Shown here piece after piece: positions 50,243 to 59,647 of a DNA stretch of 64,000 nt. Each line of letters begins with the position of its first letter. Within the stretch, counting starts at the first letter, position 1. A program made the translations under genes and the position numbers. Source of the stretch: Halorussus rarus (GTDB taxonomy: Archaea > Halobacteriota > Halobacteria > Halobacteriales > Haladaptataceae); the NCBI RefSeq assembly GCF_003369835.1, contig NZ_QPMJ01000002.1, positions 992,001 through 1,056,000 of the forward strand, read 5' to 3'. The notes beneath the pieces were generated by a model. That model did not search any database. It was not told the origin of the DNA and saw nothing but the letters and a program-made list of their open reading frames with translations.

Positions 50243-50707
50243 ATGTACGTTCTAGACGCCTCAGCTTTCATCAACGAGTACCACACCACCGCGGACACGG
50301 CGACGATTCCGCTGGTCCGCGAGGAGCTGGAGGACGAGAGCGCCTACCGGTTCGACGCGATGGAGGGCTCGGGGATGCACATCCACATCCCCCAGGACGG
50401 CGCCGTCGAGCGCGTCGGCCGGGCCGCCCAGGAGACCGGCGACTTCGAGGAGCTGTCGACCACCGACGTGCGCCTGGTCGCGGCGGCCTTCGAGCTCGAC
50501 GCGACGCTGGTGACCGACGACTACGCCATGCAGAACGTCGCCGAGCGCATGAACGTCGACGTCGAGGTCATCGCGCGCGAGGGCATCACCGAACAGCGCA
50601 ACTGGCAGTTCCAGTGCCAGGGCTGCGGCCGCGAGTTCGACGAGAACAAGGACCGCTGTCCGATCTGCGGGAGCGAGCTGACGCGCAAGAACCCGTCGAA
50701 CGCCTGA
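50243..50707 (+). CDS. nob1: Ribosome maturation endonuclease Nob1
   Basis: A 154-residue protein: N-terminal PIN domain (VLDASAFINEY first Asp; VTDDYAMQNVAE later acids) and C-terminal zinc ribbon (CQGCGREFDENKDRCPICG). Nob1 cleaves the 3' end of 16S rRNA precursors. It directly follows the PRC-barrel gene with no gap. Confidence 0.94.
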   Translation: MYVLDASAFINEYHTTADTATIPLVREELEDESAYRFDAMEGSGMHIHIPQDGAVERVGRAAQETGDFEELSTTDVRLVAAAFELDATLVTDDYAMQNVAERMNVDVEVIAREGITEQRNWQFQCQGCGREFDENKDRCPICGSELTRKNPSNA

Positions 50708-50751
50708 CGGCGTCGGCCGGCTCGCGTAGCCACTCGTCGACCGCCGAGCGC

Positions 50752-50895
50752 TCACTCGTCGGGCTCGATCTCCTCGAGTCCGACTTCGATGAGCTGGTCG
50801 AGGACCTCCTGGGTCGTCAGGTCGTACTCGCGCGCCAGCGTCTCGATGCGCTTGGCGCGCTCGCGTTCGCAGGTGATCGAGTAGCGACGCTCCAT
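50752..50895 (-). CDS. Small ribbon-helix-helix-like protein
   Basis: A 47-residue protein from the ATG at 50895: MERRYSITCERERAKRIETL, then DLTTQEVLDQLIEVGLEEIE. The beta-strand plus two helices match a CopG-type fold. Conserved in haloarchaea in my recollection. Possibly a DNA-binding regulator; no partner is evident. Confidence 0.65.
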   Translation of the reverse strand: MERRYSITCERERAKRIETLAREYDLTTQEVLDQLIEVGLEEIEPDE

Positions 50896-51057
50896 GCCGC
50901 TTTCGTAAGCCGCTGTCGCTGTTAAATCTACGTCAGACGGCAAGCGGACGCAGGACGGACGCGAGGCGCACGCCCTGCCCACCGGATAGCAGTTCTTCGG
51001 ACGATTCGGTCGGTGGCGGGCCGTCTCGGCCGGAATCACGCGCTACCGGGCCGCGGA

Positions 51058-52164
51058 TTACGGGCCGCCGGTCATCTGGAGGTACATCGCCGCGAAGACG
51101 ACCGCGTCGAACGTGCCGTGGATCAGCGCCGGAACCGTCGTGTTCTCGGTCAACAGGTACGCGCCGCCGAGGATGAGCGAGAGCATGAAGATGACCGCGA
51201 GCGTGCTCAGCAGCGCGGGCAGTGCGGCGCCGGCCGCGTAGGCCGGGATGTGGGCCAGCGAGAACGCGACGCTCCCGACCAGCACCGCGCCCCACTCGCC
51301 GAAGGTTCCGTACAGCGACTTCTGGATGATGTTGCGGTAGAGCAGTTCCTCTCCCGGCCCGATGATGAGCCACGACGCCGGAATCAGCAGCAGGAGGATC
51401 TGAGCGTTGCCGCCCGACGCGGTCTGCTGGACGCTGTGCTGGGCGGTCTCCAGTCCCAACTGGGTGAGGACGACGCCGACGACCAGCTGAAGGCCGAACA
51501 GCGCGACCACGCCGGCGGCGGTGTAACCGAGGTCCCGCAGGCTCGGCAGCCGGAAGTCGAGGTACCCGAGCGTCTTGTCGGTCCACCGGAAGTAGATCAG
51601 CGCGACGGTGCCGGTGCCCAGCCCGAGCGCGACCGCGCTGATGGCGAGCTGGACGGTCGTGCCGGGATCGCCGGGGACCAGCTCCGCGAGCACGCTCACC
51701 AGGACGCTGGCCCACGCCGCGATGGCGAACAGGCCGGCGAAGCCGACGCCGAGACTCCAGGCGGTGGCCTTGACCGCAGCGCCGAGCGACTCGGGGAGCC
51801 CCCTGCCGTCGCCGTAGGCCGCGATGATCCCGCCGACGCCGCCGACCAGCGCGAGCGCGACGCCCCACGGCGAGACGACCGGCGCCTCGGCCGCGAGCGT
51901 TCCGCCGCGAAGCGTGCCTGCGGACGCGACGCCCGCACACCCGACGACGCCGAGGCTGGCCGCGCCCGCCGCGAGCGACCCCGACCGGCGCGCGATCAGG
52001 TCGCGGCGCCGGAGCGCGAACGCGCCGAACGCGGCGGCGCCCAGCGCCGCGAGGACGACGTTCTCGACCGGACCGATTCCGGGAGTTCCCCACGGCAGCG
52101 CGGCCGCCGCGACGGCCACCGCGGCCAGCACGACCCCCGCGTTCGCTGCAGAGCGGTCTTCCAT
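51058..52164 (-). CDS. CPBP-family intramembrane metalloprotease
   Basis: A 368-residue protein with about nine hydrophobic segments. The CAAX protease/bacteriocin-processing signature is in the C-terminal half: PGEELLYRNII (E-E-x3-R) followed by FSLAHIPAYAAG (conserved His). A third conserved motif with His (LIHGTFDAV) lies near the end. Archaeal members are mostly uncharacterised. Confidence 0.88.
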   Translation of the reverse strand: MEDRSAANAGVVLAAVAVAAAALPWGTPGIGPVENVVLAALGAAAFGAFALRRRDLIARRSGSLAAGAASLGVVGCAGVASAGTLRGGTLAAEAPVVSPWGVALALVGGVGGIIAAYGDGRGLPESLGAAVKATAWSLGVGFAGLFAIAAWASVLVSVLAELVPGDPGTTVQLAISAVALGLGTGTVALIYFRWTDKTLGYLDFRLPSLRDLGYTAAGVVALFGLQLVVGVVLTQLGLETAQHSVQQTASGGNAQILLLLIPASWLIIGPGEELLYRNIIQKSLYGTFGEWGAVLVGSVAFSLAHIPAYAAGAALPALLSTLAVIFMLSLILGGAYLLTENTTVPALIHGTFDAVVFAAMYLQMTGGP

Positions 52165-52224
52165 GGCTCGAAAATAGGTCGGGCGGGCTATAGTCCCTGT
52201 GCTTGGACGCAGAGCGAGTCGGCG

Positions 52225-53517
52225 TTACTCCACCGTCAACGTCGTCTTCTCGGCGACGGCGTCGGCCTCCTCGAAATCACCCCCTCCCAGCAGCCCCCGG
52301 GCGGCCCGCTTGCCCCACTCGACCGCGGGCTGGGTGAACGTCTCCACGTCGGCGAGCTCGCCGTAGAGCACGCAGGCGGCCTCCATCCCGTAGAGGAGTC
52401 CGCCGAGGCTCCGCTCGTCGACGCGGTCGATCTCGACCCGGACGTTGGGCTGCCCCGCGGCCGCGAGGCTGGCTTCGGTGGCCTCGAACTCGGCGTCGAG
52501 CAGTTCGCCCAGCGAGGCGCCGCCGAGGTACGACAGCCCCTCCAGGTCGGTCTCGGGGATCGCGCGGTCGGCGCGCGACTCCGGGCGGACCAGCGTGACC
52601 AGCTTGTCGCGCGGGCCGGCCCGGTAGAGCTGGAGCTGGGAGTGCTGGTCGGTCGCGCCCAGCGCCCTGGCGGGGGTCTGGCCCCGGCCGTCCTTGCCGA
52701 GGCTCTCGGCCCAGAGCTGGGCGAACCACTCGGCGAACGTCTCCAGCGACTCGGCGTAGGGCATCATCGCGTTGACGGCCGCGCCGCGCTCTTCGAGGGC
52801 GTAGGCCGCCGCGCCGTAGGCGTAGGCCGGCGAGTCGTACAGCGACCCCGCGAGCCGGTCTGCCTCTTCGCTCGCGCCCGCCAGAATCGCGTCGAGGTCG
52901 TGGCCCTGGATGGCTGCGCAGGCCAGCCCCACCGTCGAGAGCACCGAGAACCGGCCCGGCACGCCCTCGGGCACGTCGAGCGCGGGCAGGTCCTCCTTCT
53001 CGGCGAGTCGCCGGAGGTTGCCCTCCTCGCCGGTGGTGACGAAGGTCCGCTCGGTCCAGTCGACGCCCGCGTCGGCCATCGCCTCGCGCACGACGAGGAA
53101 GTTCGCGAGCGTCTCGGCGGTCGTCCCGGAGCGCGAGACGACGTTGACCGCGGTCGAATCGAGCGGGAGGGCGTCGAGCAGCCGGGAGACGTGCTCGGGG
53201 TCGACGTTGTCGAGGAAGTAGGCATCTGTCTCGGAGGGCAGCGCGTCGGCGAGAGTGGCCGCGCCCAGCGCCGACCCGCCGATGCCGACGGTCAGCACCG
53301 CCTCGGCGTCGGCGAAGGGCTCGACCGCGGCTCGAATCTCGTCGGGGTCGGCGGTTTCGGGCAGGTTCAGCGCGGCGTAGCCGTGTTCCGCGTCCCTGCG
53401 GCCGCGCTCGATGCGCTCGTGGGCGTCGGCGACTCGCTCGTCCAGTTCGTCGAGGGCGTCGCGGGAGAGGCCGGGGTCGGCGACCTCCGAGAGTGCGTTG
53501 CCGAGGTCTACGCGCAT
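52225..53517 (-). CDS. pgi: Glucose-6-phosphate isomerase
   Basis: A 430-residue enzyme interconverting glucose 6-phosphate and fructose 6-phosphate. The start at 53517 (MRVDLGNALSEV) is chosen over long upstream extensions. VGIGGSALGAATLADAL, SRSGTTAETLANFLVV and AVEWGKRAARGLL are the active-site blocks. It supplies fructose 6-phosphate for glmS. Haloarchaeal gluconeogenesis uses it. Confidence 0.94.
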   Translation of the reverse strand: MRVDLGNALSEVADPGLSRDALDELDERVADAHERIERGRRDAEHGYAALNLPETADPDEIRAAVEPFADAEAVLTVGIGGSALGAATLADALPSETDAYFLDNVDPEHVSRLLDALPLDSTAVNVVSRSGTTAETLANFLVVREAMADAGVDWTERTFVTTGEEGNLRRLAEKEDLPALDVPEGVPGRFSVLSTVGLACAAIQGHDLDAILAGASEEADRLAGSLYDSPAYAYGAAAYALEERGAAVNAMMPYAESLETFAEWFAQLWAESLGKDGRGQTPARALGATDQHSQLQLYRAGPRDKLVTLVRPESRADRAIPETDLEGLSYLGGASLGELLDAEFEATEASLAAAGQPNVRVEIDRVDERSLGGLLYGMEAACVLYGELADVETFTQPAVEWGKRAARGLLGGGDFEEADAVAEKTTLTVE

Positions 53518-53696
53518 GTTGGTCGTACCACCGGCGGCGCGGGACAAAAAGTGGGGTGTTCCGGCGAACGGGAGGGTCGAGGGACCGGACGCCACCGCCG
53601 GAGGACCCGAGGACCGGAAGACAGGTCCATTGCCCGCACGGGGGCATCGCGCGGACCGCACGCCTTTTCACCCCGCTCTCCCAACCTCGGACCGAG

Positions 53697-54245
53697 ATGG
53701 TCGACGCCCCGACCGGCGAGTCGGAGGACGCACGGACCGAGACCGGCGGGTCCCGGAGCGTCGTCGCCGACGCCTTCCGGCGGTCGTTCGCCGAGACCGA
53801 CTCCCGACTGCTCAAGTCCTACGTCGTCGTGAGCGCGGTCCTCGGGGCGCTGTTCGCGATCCTGCTGCTGCTGGCGATCCCGGTCTGGGTGCTCAACACC
53901 GCGGGCGGGTCGGAGCTCGCCACCTTCTCGCGGGCGTTCCTGCTGGTCGGCGGGGTCCTGCTGGTGGTCGCGCTCGTCATGCCCGTCTACTCGGCGGGCC
54001 GGCGCCACGCCCGGGGGACCGCCACCGCGCGGGCCGACGCGCTGCTCGCGCTGGCGGGCTACCTGTTCGTGCTGTCGCTGTACGCCTCGCTGCTTATCTC
54101 GGCACCGCCGGCCCAGCGCGAGGCCCCGCCCGCCGTCCTCGCGCCGGTCGTGGAGTTGCTCTACTCGCTGCCGCCGACCTACGCGGTCGCGCCCCCGCTG
54201 CTCGCGGTGGCGCTCGTCCTGCTCGTCCACCGGTTCGCGCGGTAA
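53697..54245 (+). CDS. Four-helix membrane protein
   Basis: A 182-residue protein. An acidic N-terminus of about 38 residues precedes four hydrophobic segments (VVVSAVLGALFAILLLLAIP, FLLVGGVLLVVALVMP, LLALAGYLFVLSLYASLLI, a last one at the C-terminus). No family recognised; common in haloarchaea beside pgi in some genomes as far as I recall, unverified. Confidence 0.7.
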   Translation: MVDAPTGESEDARTETGGSRSVVADAFRRSFAETDSRLLKSYVVVSAVLGALFAILLLLAIPVWVLNTAGGSELATFSRAFLLVGGVLLVVALVMPVYSAGRRHARGTATARADALLALAGYLFVLSLYASLLISAPPAQREAPPAVLAPVVELLYSLPPTYAVAPPLLAVALVLLVHRFAR

Positions 54246-54332
54246 CCCCACTGTGGCTCCGGCGAACGGAATCCGGGAATCGCACCACCGGCAAACGCAA
54301 CCCGGAAAAGCCGCGACCGCCTACGGTCGCCC

Positions 54333-54818
54333 ATGAGCGACTCAGACTCCGCCGGCGAGGAGAAGACGAGCACGTTCCTCGTCACGCACGCCGAGGACGA
54401 CTCGGCGGTGCTGAAGGACGTCCGCGACGGGCAGGTCCACACCCTCTCGTCGAACCCCGGCGTCGAGGAGACCGACGCCGTGGAGGCGACCGTCGCCTCG
54501 GACCCGCCGATGAACCTCACGTGGTCGGTCGTGGAGGTCGAGGAGCGCCGGTCCCTCTCGACCGAGCGCAGCGACGAGCCCCCGACCGCCCAGGAGCGGG
54601 AGGTCGCCGCCGACCAGGACGTCGGCGAGGTCGCCCGCCGGGAGCGGGCCGGCGAGGGCGAGATCCACGTCCTCACCGTCCCTCCGGAGGACACCGAGGA
54701 CGCGGTCGCCGACGTGCTCGACGACGAGGCCACCCTCTCGCGAGCGGCCAGGCTCGGCGTCGCCCGGGTCGAGGTCCGGGCCGAGTCGGGCGTGGTCAGC
54801 GTTCGGTACATGCCGTAG
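54333..54818 (+). CDS. DUF5812 haloarchaeal protein
   Basis: A 161-residue acidic soluble protein. KTSTFLVTHAEDDSAVLKDV and EIHVLTVPPEDTEDAV are the conserved blocks; two domains of mixed alpha/beta. No catalytic motif. It matches what I recall as DUF5812. Confidence 0.7.
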   Translation: MSDSDSAGEEKTSTFLVTHAEDDSAVLKDVRDGQVHTLSSNPGVEETDAVEATVASDPPMNLTWSVVEVEERRSLSTERSDEPPTAQEREVAADQDVGEVARRERAGEGEIHVLTVPPEDTEDAVADVLDDEATLSRAARLGVARVEVRAESGVVSVRYMP

Positions 54819-54931
54819 CCGAGCCTCGATTTCGAGACCAACTCCGCCGTATCCGCCGGCCTCAGGCTTTCTGCTGGCCACAGGGTTGTTACGTGTCCAG
54901 CCTCTTATATGAGGGCCGGAGGGACGAACAA

Positions 54932-55408
54932 ATGAGCACTGACGACGATTCAGCGTACGACGACGAGGCGTACGACACCGACGACGAGACTTACGAACAA
55001 GAGGCGTACGACGACGAGGCGTACAACGATGACAACAGCAGCGCGAAGTGGTCGTCGGCAGCAGTCGCGCTGCTCGGACTGTGGCTGGTCGTCGTGCCGA
55101 CGTTCTTCTGGGAGGCGGTCGGCGCGGACTTCTGGAACGACCTCATCGTCGGCGCGGCCATCGTCGCGCTAGCGGCGTACAGCTACTACGAGTCGTCCGA
55201 CGAGGACCTCGGCGGCGGCACGTGGGCGAGTGCGCTGAACGCGCTGCTGGGCCTCTGGATGGTCGTCGCGCCGTTCGTCTGGGGCGTCGACGAGCTGCTG
55301 TTCTGGAACGACGTCGCGGTCGGCGCGCTCGTCGCCGTCGTCGCGGGCTACGCCGCGTTCGCCAGCGGCGAGGCGACCGCGGGCCTCGGAACGGAACAGC
55401 GAACGTAA
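54932..55408 (+). CDS. SPW-repeat membrane protein with acidic repeat tail
   Basis: A 158-residue protein. The N-terminal 40 residues are acidic with a Tyr-x-Asp tandem pattern (AYDDEAYDTDDETY). Two SPW-type helical-hairpin repeats follow: LLGLWLVVVPTFFW...FWNDLIVGAA and LLGLWMVVAPFVW...FWNDVAVGAL. It has a GGAGGG Shine-Dalgarno-like site 9 bases upstream and a TATA-like CTTATAT near 54903. Role unknown; possible stress-related membrane protein. Confidence 0.82.
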   Translation: MSTDDDSAYDDEAYDTDDETYEQEAYDDEAYNDDNSSAKWSSAAVALLGLWLVVVPTFFWEAVGADFWNDLIVGAAIVALAAYSYYESSDEDLGGGTWASALNALLGLWMVVAPFVWGVDELLFWNDVAVGALVAVVAGYAAFASGEATAGLGTEQRT

Positions 55409-55574
55409 TCAGTCGACGCGCGGCCGAACGTCGTCGACGTTCCTCCCGCACGCTTTTTCGGACGGCGCACCCGTCGATAGACGCGCGAGCGGCGCAGAAA
55501 ACGTTCGCCGGTAACCGCATCCACTCGCCAGCAACCCCATCGACTCGCGGCGATCCGTGCGACGACGCCGCGGT

Positions 55575-55934
55575 CTATACCTCGTTGGGGCCGCCCTCGC
55601 TCTGGACGTGCCAGCCGCCCTGGATGCCGCAGGCCTCCCGGACCTCGTAGGTCACTTCCGTGTCGGGACCGAGGGTCTGGCCGCCCTCGATGCGCTCGAC
55701 CCGGAGGGGCACGTCGAGAGTGCTGCCGCAGCAGCCGACGCCGACGAACTCGTCCCAGACGTCGCCCTGCCGGACCCGGTCGGTCTTGGTCTTCCGGAGG
55801 TACGCGACGAACGAGTCCTTCTCGACCTGGAACCGCCCCCAGTCGCTCAGGTCCGCGGGGTAGGAGACGACGACCCGGTCGGCGGGCGCGAGGTCGCGGT
55901 GTCGGTCCTGGAAGTTCTCGTCGGTTTCGCTCAT
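55575..55934 (-). CDS. Conserved haloarchaeal hypothetical protein
   Basis: A 119-residue soluble protein from the ATG at 55934. VVVSYPADLSDWGRFQVEKD, the Gly/Cys FVGVGCCGSTLDVPL and the C-terminal YEVREACGIQGGWHVQ are conserved-looking; the paired cysteines could bind a metal or disulfide. I do not recognise a function. Confidence 0.65.
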   Translation of the reverse strand: MSETDENFQDRHRDLAPADRVVVSYPADLSDWGRFQVEKDSFVAYLRKTKTDRVRQGDVWDEFVGVGCCGSTLDVPLRVERIEGGQTLGPDTEVTYEVREACGIQGGWHVQSEGGPNEV

Positions 55935-56137
55935 GGTGCCGGGTAAGCGCGCGAGGAGCATGAGCCTTCTTCCCGCGGCGGCGCCGCCTTCGCACTTCCC
56001 GCCCGTCGACTGCTGTCTTGAAGCTTCTCGCCGTGCGTACCGTTCGCGCGGTACCGGCCCGCTCGCGTCGCTCCGGCCGGGCGGAAATGAGGTTGGATAA
56101 GAACACTTATTCACGGTCGTACCTCAAGCCACCCCAT

Positions 56138-57019
56138 ATGGTAGCGTTCGAAGTGCCGGAGGTGGACTACACCCAGTACTCCAACCGGCAGTTGGCGGCG
56201 ATTCCGCTCGCGGTCCTCGCCGTCGCACTGCTGGTCATCGTCGGGTGGTACGTCTTCACCGGTGCGCCGGTACGGCTCGGCATGGAGTTCACCGGCGGCA
56301 CGGAACTCCGCGTCCAGACCGCCACGCCCGCGTCCCAGATCCCCGCACAGTTCGACTCCGAGGTGTCGGTCACGCCGGTTCGGACCGCCGACGACACGTA
56401 CATCGTGACGTTCCCGCCCACGGCGGAGAACATCGCCCAACAGGCGCGAAACAACTTGCAGCCGGTCGGGGGCCAGTCCGCGGCCGACATGGTGAAGTCG
56501 GTCCAGGGGACCTCCGCCAGCTTCGGCCGGCAGACCCAGGACCTCGCGCTGATGGGTATCGGCCTGGCGTTCGTCGGCATGAGCGTCCTCGTGTTCCTGA
56601 TGTTCCGGTCGTTCGTCCCCTCCATCGCGGTGGTAATCTCGGCGTTCAGCGACATCGCGATCCCGGTCGCGGTGATGAACATCGTCGGCATCCCCCTCTC
56701 GCTGGGGACGGTCGCGGCCCTCCTGATGCTTATCGGATACTCGGTCGACTCCGACATCCTGCTGAACAACCACATCCTGCGCCGGTCGGGCGACTTCTAC
56801 GAGTCGACCCGCCGAGCGATGCGGACCGGCGTGACGATGACCGTCACCTCGCTGTCTGCGATGGCCGTGATGTCCGTCGTCGCGTGGATATTCGGTATCG
56901 ACCTGCTGGCCTCCATCGGCATCGTGCTGGTGCTCGGGCTGGCGACCGACCTGATGAACACCTACATGCTCAACCTGAGCCTGCTCCGCTGGTACAAGTA
57001 CGAGGGGGTATCTCGATAG
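56138..57019 (+). CDS. secF: Protein-export membrane protein SecF
   Basis: A 293-residue protein with six transmembrane helices; FTGGTELRVQ begins the short periplasmic domain after helix 1 and VAALLMLIGYSVDSDILLNN and ATDLMNTYML are the conserved SecF motifs. Start at 56138 (MVAFEVPEVDYTQYSN). It aids protein translocation with SecD, encoded directly downstream (no gap). Confidence 0.95.
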   Translation: MVAFEVPEVDYTQYSNRQLAAIPLAVLAVALLVIVGWYVFTGAPVRLGMEFTGGTELRVQTATPASQIPAQFDSEVSVTPVRTADDTYIVTFPPTAENIAQQARNNLQPVGGQSAADMVKSVQGTSASFGRQTQDLALMGIGLAFVGMSVLVFLMFRSFVPSIAVVISAFSDIAIPVAVMNIVGIPLSLGTVAALLMLIGYSVDSDILLNNHILRRSGDFYESTRRAMRTGVTMTVTSLSAMAVMSVVAWIFGIDLLASIGIVLVLGLATDLMNTYMLNLSLLRWYKYEGVSR

Positions 57020-58603
57020 ATGGACCTCCGCGACAACTGGCGGGTCATCCTGCTCGCGGTCTTCCTCGTGGTCAGTTCGGTCGCGCTGTTCGCCCCCGGC
57101 ATCGGCGGTAGCGGTGGCGGCGGCGACGGCGCCGTCGTCGAGGAGGCCAGCGACGGCCCGACGAACCTCAAGTTCGGCCTCGAACTCTCCGGCGGGACCC
57201 GCATCCGGGCGCCGGTCAACGGCCTGACCGCCGACAGCGTCGACGTGCCGCAGGGCACGACCCCGGCGACCGCCGAGCGACAGGTCGCCGGCAACCTCTC
57301 GGGAGTCACCGCCGCCGACGTGTCGGTGCGGCTGGCTGCCGCCCGGAACCAGACCACCACCGTCGAGGTGTTCAGCGAGAACCTCACCGAAGACGAGTTC
57401 GGCTCGGCGCTCGGGCAGGCCGGCTACGACTACGAGACCATCCGGCAGGGCGTCACCGACGAGACCCGGAACACCATCGTTCGCATCCTCCGGGACAAGA
57501 TCTCGCAGGCCGGCCTCTCGGGCGGTCGCGTCCAGCAGGTGACGACCGCCAACGGCGAGAACTTCGTCGTCATCGAGATGCCCAACACCAACCAGACCGA
57601 GGTCGAGGACCTGGTGACCCAGCGCGGGCAGGTCCAGATCGTCGCCACGTTCCCCGCGCAGAACCAGAGCGGCAACGGCACCCAGTACCGGGAGGTCCCG
57701 CTGCTCTCGCAGGGCGACTTCACCAACATCGGGACCGCACAGGAGTCCCGGGGCATCGGGCCGAACGTCCCGGTGGTGCTCAACCAGGAGGCCGCCCGGA
57801 ACTACTCGGACGCGATGCAGCAGTGGGGCTTCACCACCGAGGGCGTCAGCGCGTGTAACTACCGGACGAACCCCGAGGACCCCGGCTACTGCCTCTACAC
57901 CGTCGTGGACGGCGAGGTCGTCTACGCCGCCAGCATGGGGACCGACCTCGCGAGGACCTTCCGGCAGGGACAGTTCGTCCAGGACCCCGGGTTCGTCATG
58001 AGCACGACGAACATGTCCGAGGCCAGCGAGCTCCAGATCCACCTCAACGCCGGGTCGCTGCCCGCCTCGCTCAACATGGAGCAAGGGACCTCGTACTTCC
58101 TCGCGCCCAGCCTGGCCGAGGAGTTCAAGCTCTACTCGCTCATCACCGGCCTGGTCGCGGTGCTGGCGGTCAGCGCCGTGGTCTTCCTCCGGTACGGTGA
58201 CCCGAAGGTCGCCGCCCCGATGCTGGTGACGGCGCTGTCGGAGGTCGTCATCCTGCTCGGGTTCGCCGCGGCCGTCAGTCTCCCGCTCGACCTGAGCCAC
58301 ATCGCCGGGTTCATCGCGGTCATCGGGACCGGGGTCGACGACCTCATCATCATCGCCGACGAGGTGATGTCCGAGGGCGAGGTCAACTCCTCGCGGGTGT
58401 TCCAGAACCGGTTCCGCAAGGCGTTCTGGGTCATCGGCGCGGCCGCCGCGACCACCATCATCGCGATGAGCCCGCTGGCGGTGCTGAGCCTCGGCGACCT
58501 CCAGGGCTTCGCCATCGTCACCATCCTCGGCGTGCTCATCGGGGTGCTCGTCACCCGCCCCGCCTACGGCGACATCCTGCGGAGCCTGCTGACCGACCGG
58601 TAG
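57020..58603 (+). CDS. secD: Protein-export membrane protein SecD
   Basis: A 527-residue protein. GLELSGGTRIRAPVNG is the motif after helix 1, a large extracellular domain follows, and the C-terminal half carries five helices with FIAVIGTGVDDLIIIADEV (the GTGVDD motif). The secF-secD order is typical of haloarchaea. Contiguous with secF. Confidence 0.95.
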   Translation: MDLRDNWRVILLAVFLVVSSVALFAPGIGGSGGGGDGAVVEEASDGPTNLKFGLELSGGTRIRAPVNGLTADSVDVPQGTTPATAERQVAGNLSGVTAADVSVRLAAARNQTTTVEVFSENLTEDEFGSALGQAGYDYETIRQGVTDETRNTIVRILRDKISQAGLSGGRVQQVTTANGENFVVIEMPNTNQTEVEDLVTQRGQVQIVATFPAQNQSGNGTQYREVPLLSQGDFTNIGTAQESRGIGPNVPVVLNQEAARNYSDAMQQWGFTTEGVSACNYRTNPEDPGYCLYTVVDGEVVYAASMGTDLARTFRQGQFVQDPGFVMSTTNMSEASELQIHLNAGSLPASLNMEQGTSYFLAPSLAEEFKLYSLITGLVAVLAVSAVVFLRYGDPKVAAPMLVTALSEVVILLGFAAAVSLPLDLSHIAGFIAVIGTGVDDLIIIADEVMSEGEVNSSRVFQNRFRKAFWVIGAAAATTIIAMSPLAVLSLGDLQGFAIVTILGVLIGVLVTRPAYGDILRSLLTDR

Positions 58604-58612
58604 GCGAGCCGG

Positions 58613-58792
58613 TCACTCGCCCTTTTCTTCGACCGTCCGCTTCCCGTCGCGATACGCGCCCCGGAGCGCGCTCGGCGAGAGCTCTCCGGAGAGCGACAGC
58701 CACCGGAGGAGCGCCAGCACCCCGACGAGGACCGCCGCCCCGACGGCCGCGAAACTCGGGACGGCGACCGCGAGCGGCACTGCGTCGACCAT
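58613..58792 (-). CDS. Small single-pass membrane protein
   Basis: A 59-residue protein starting at the ATG at 58792 (MVDAVPLAVAVPSFAAV). One long hydrophobic helix (about residues 5-30) precedes a basic-acidic cytoplasmic tail (YRDGKRTVEEKGE). It converges on secD with a 9-base gap. Haloarchaeal conserved in appearance; function unknown. Confidence 0.6.
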   Translation of the reverse strand: MVDAVPLAVAVPSFAAVGAAVLVGVLALLRWLSLSGELSPSALRGAYRDGKRTVEEKGE

Positions 58793-58885
58793 ACTGTGGG
58801 AAAGCTGTAAACTGACAAAAGTGTTCGGTCGAAACCGGTCCCCGTCCGCTTCTGCCGGAGTCGCAAGCCCGAGCTCCCACCCGGC

Positions 58886-59554
58886 CTAGAAGTCGCCGAG
58901 CCCCGACTGGGCCGCCTCGGCCAGCACGTCCTCGCAGGTCGACCAGCTCCGCCGGGCGCAGTCCGGAAGCCGGCCGTGCTCGGCCACGAACGACTCGAGG
59001 AACTCCCGCGTCGTCGGGTCGCTCGGATACCCCGACCCGAGGTCGCCGAGCGCGGCGCCGTACTCGGCGGCGTACCGGTCGGCCACCGCGGCGACGTGGG
59101 CGTCGCGCTCGACCTTGGCGACGACGCTGGCCGCGCCGACCACGGCGTGCTCGTCGTCGGCGCCGTGCTCGGCGGTCAGGTCGAGGTCGGCGGACACCCG
59201 GTCGGCGACCCGGCGGGCGAACCGCGCCTCGCTGGTGTCGCCCGCGTCGGCGATGCCCGCCAGCGGCTCGGCGCTCTCGTCAACAACTTCGGCGATGGCC
59301 TCGGCGTGGGCCGCCACGGTCAGGGTGTTCATGTCGTCGTCGCCGTCGATGCGCGCGACCGGGATCTCGGCCACGCCGACCGCGACCCGGTCGTCCGCCC
59401 GGATCTCGGCCGCCAGTTCCTCGCGGCGCTCGGGCGAGAGCCGCTTCGAGTCGGCGATGCCCTCGGGGAGCGCGTCGGGATTCGGCACCCGGACCGCCGC
59501 CGCGAACATCGACCCCAGCACCGGACCCTTCCCCGCCTCGTCTACTCCGAACAC
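58886..59554 (-). CDS. rnhB: Ribonuclease HII
   Basis: A 222-residue RNase H that removes ribonucleotides and RNA primers. FGVDEAGKGPVLGSM has the first catalytic D-E pair; IADSKRLSPERREEL and VAADSKV-like GAASVVAKVERD follow. I place the start at the GTG directly before FGVDEAG (59554) because homologs begin here; a longer in-frame start at 59623 would add 23 residues of non-conserved sequence. Confidence 0.9.
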   Translation of the reverse strand: MFGVDEAGKGPVLGSMFAAAVRVPNPDALPEGIADSKRLSPERREELAAEIRADDRVAVGVAEIPVARIDGDDDMNTLTVAAHAEAIAEVVDESAEPLAGIADAGDTSEARFARRVADRVSADLDLTAEHGADDEHAVVGAASVVAKVERDAHVAAVADRYAAEYGAALGDLGSGYPSDPTTREFLESFVAEHGRLPDCARRSWSTCEDVLAEAAQSGLGDF

Positions 59555-59647
59555 GGTCCGGCAAACGCAGTCCCCGTAGTTGTAGGTTGCTACCTCGAGC
59601 GCCGCCGACCGGCGAGAACCCAACCGCGAAAAGAGACGGGAGTCGGA

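Noticed and set aside
51013-53832. Very long plus-strand open frame (over 900 codons) across the CPBP protease and pgi genes
   Set aside because: It is antisense to two clear genes with family motifs, is Arg/Gly/Glu-biased as expected from the complementary strand of GC-rich genes, and has no domain.
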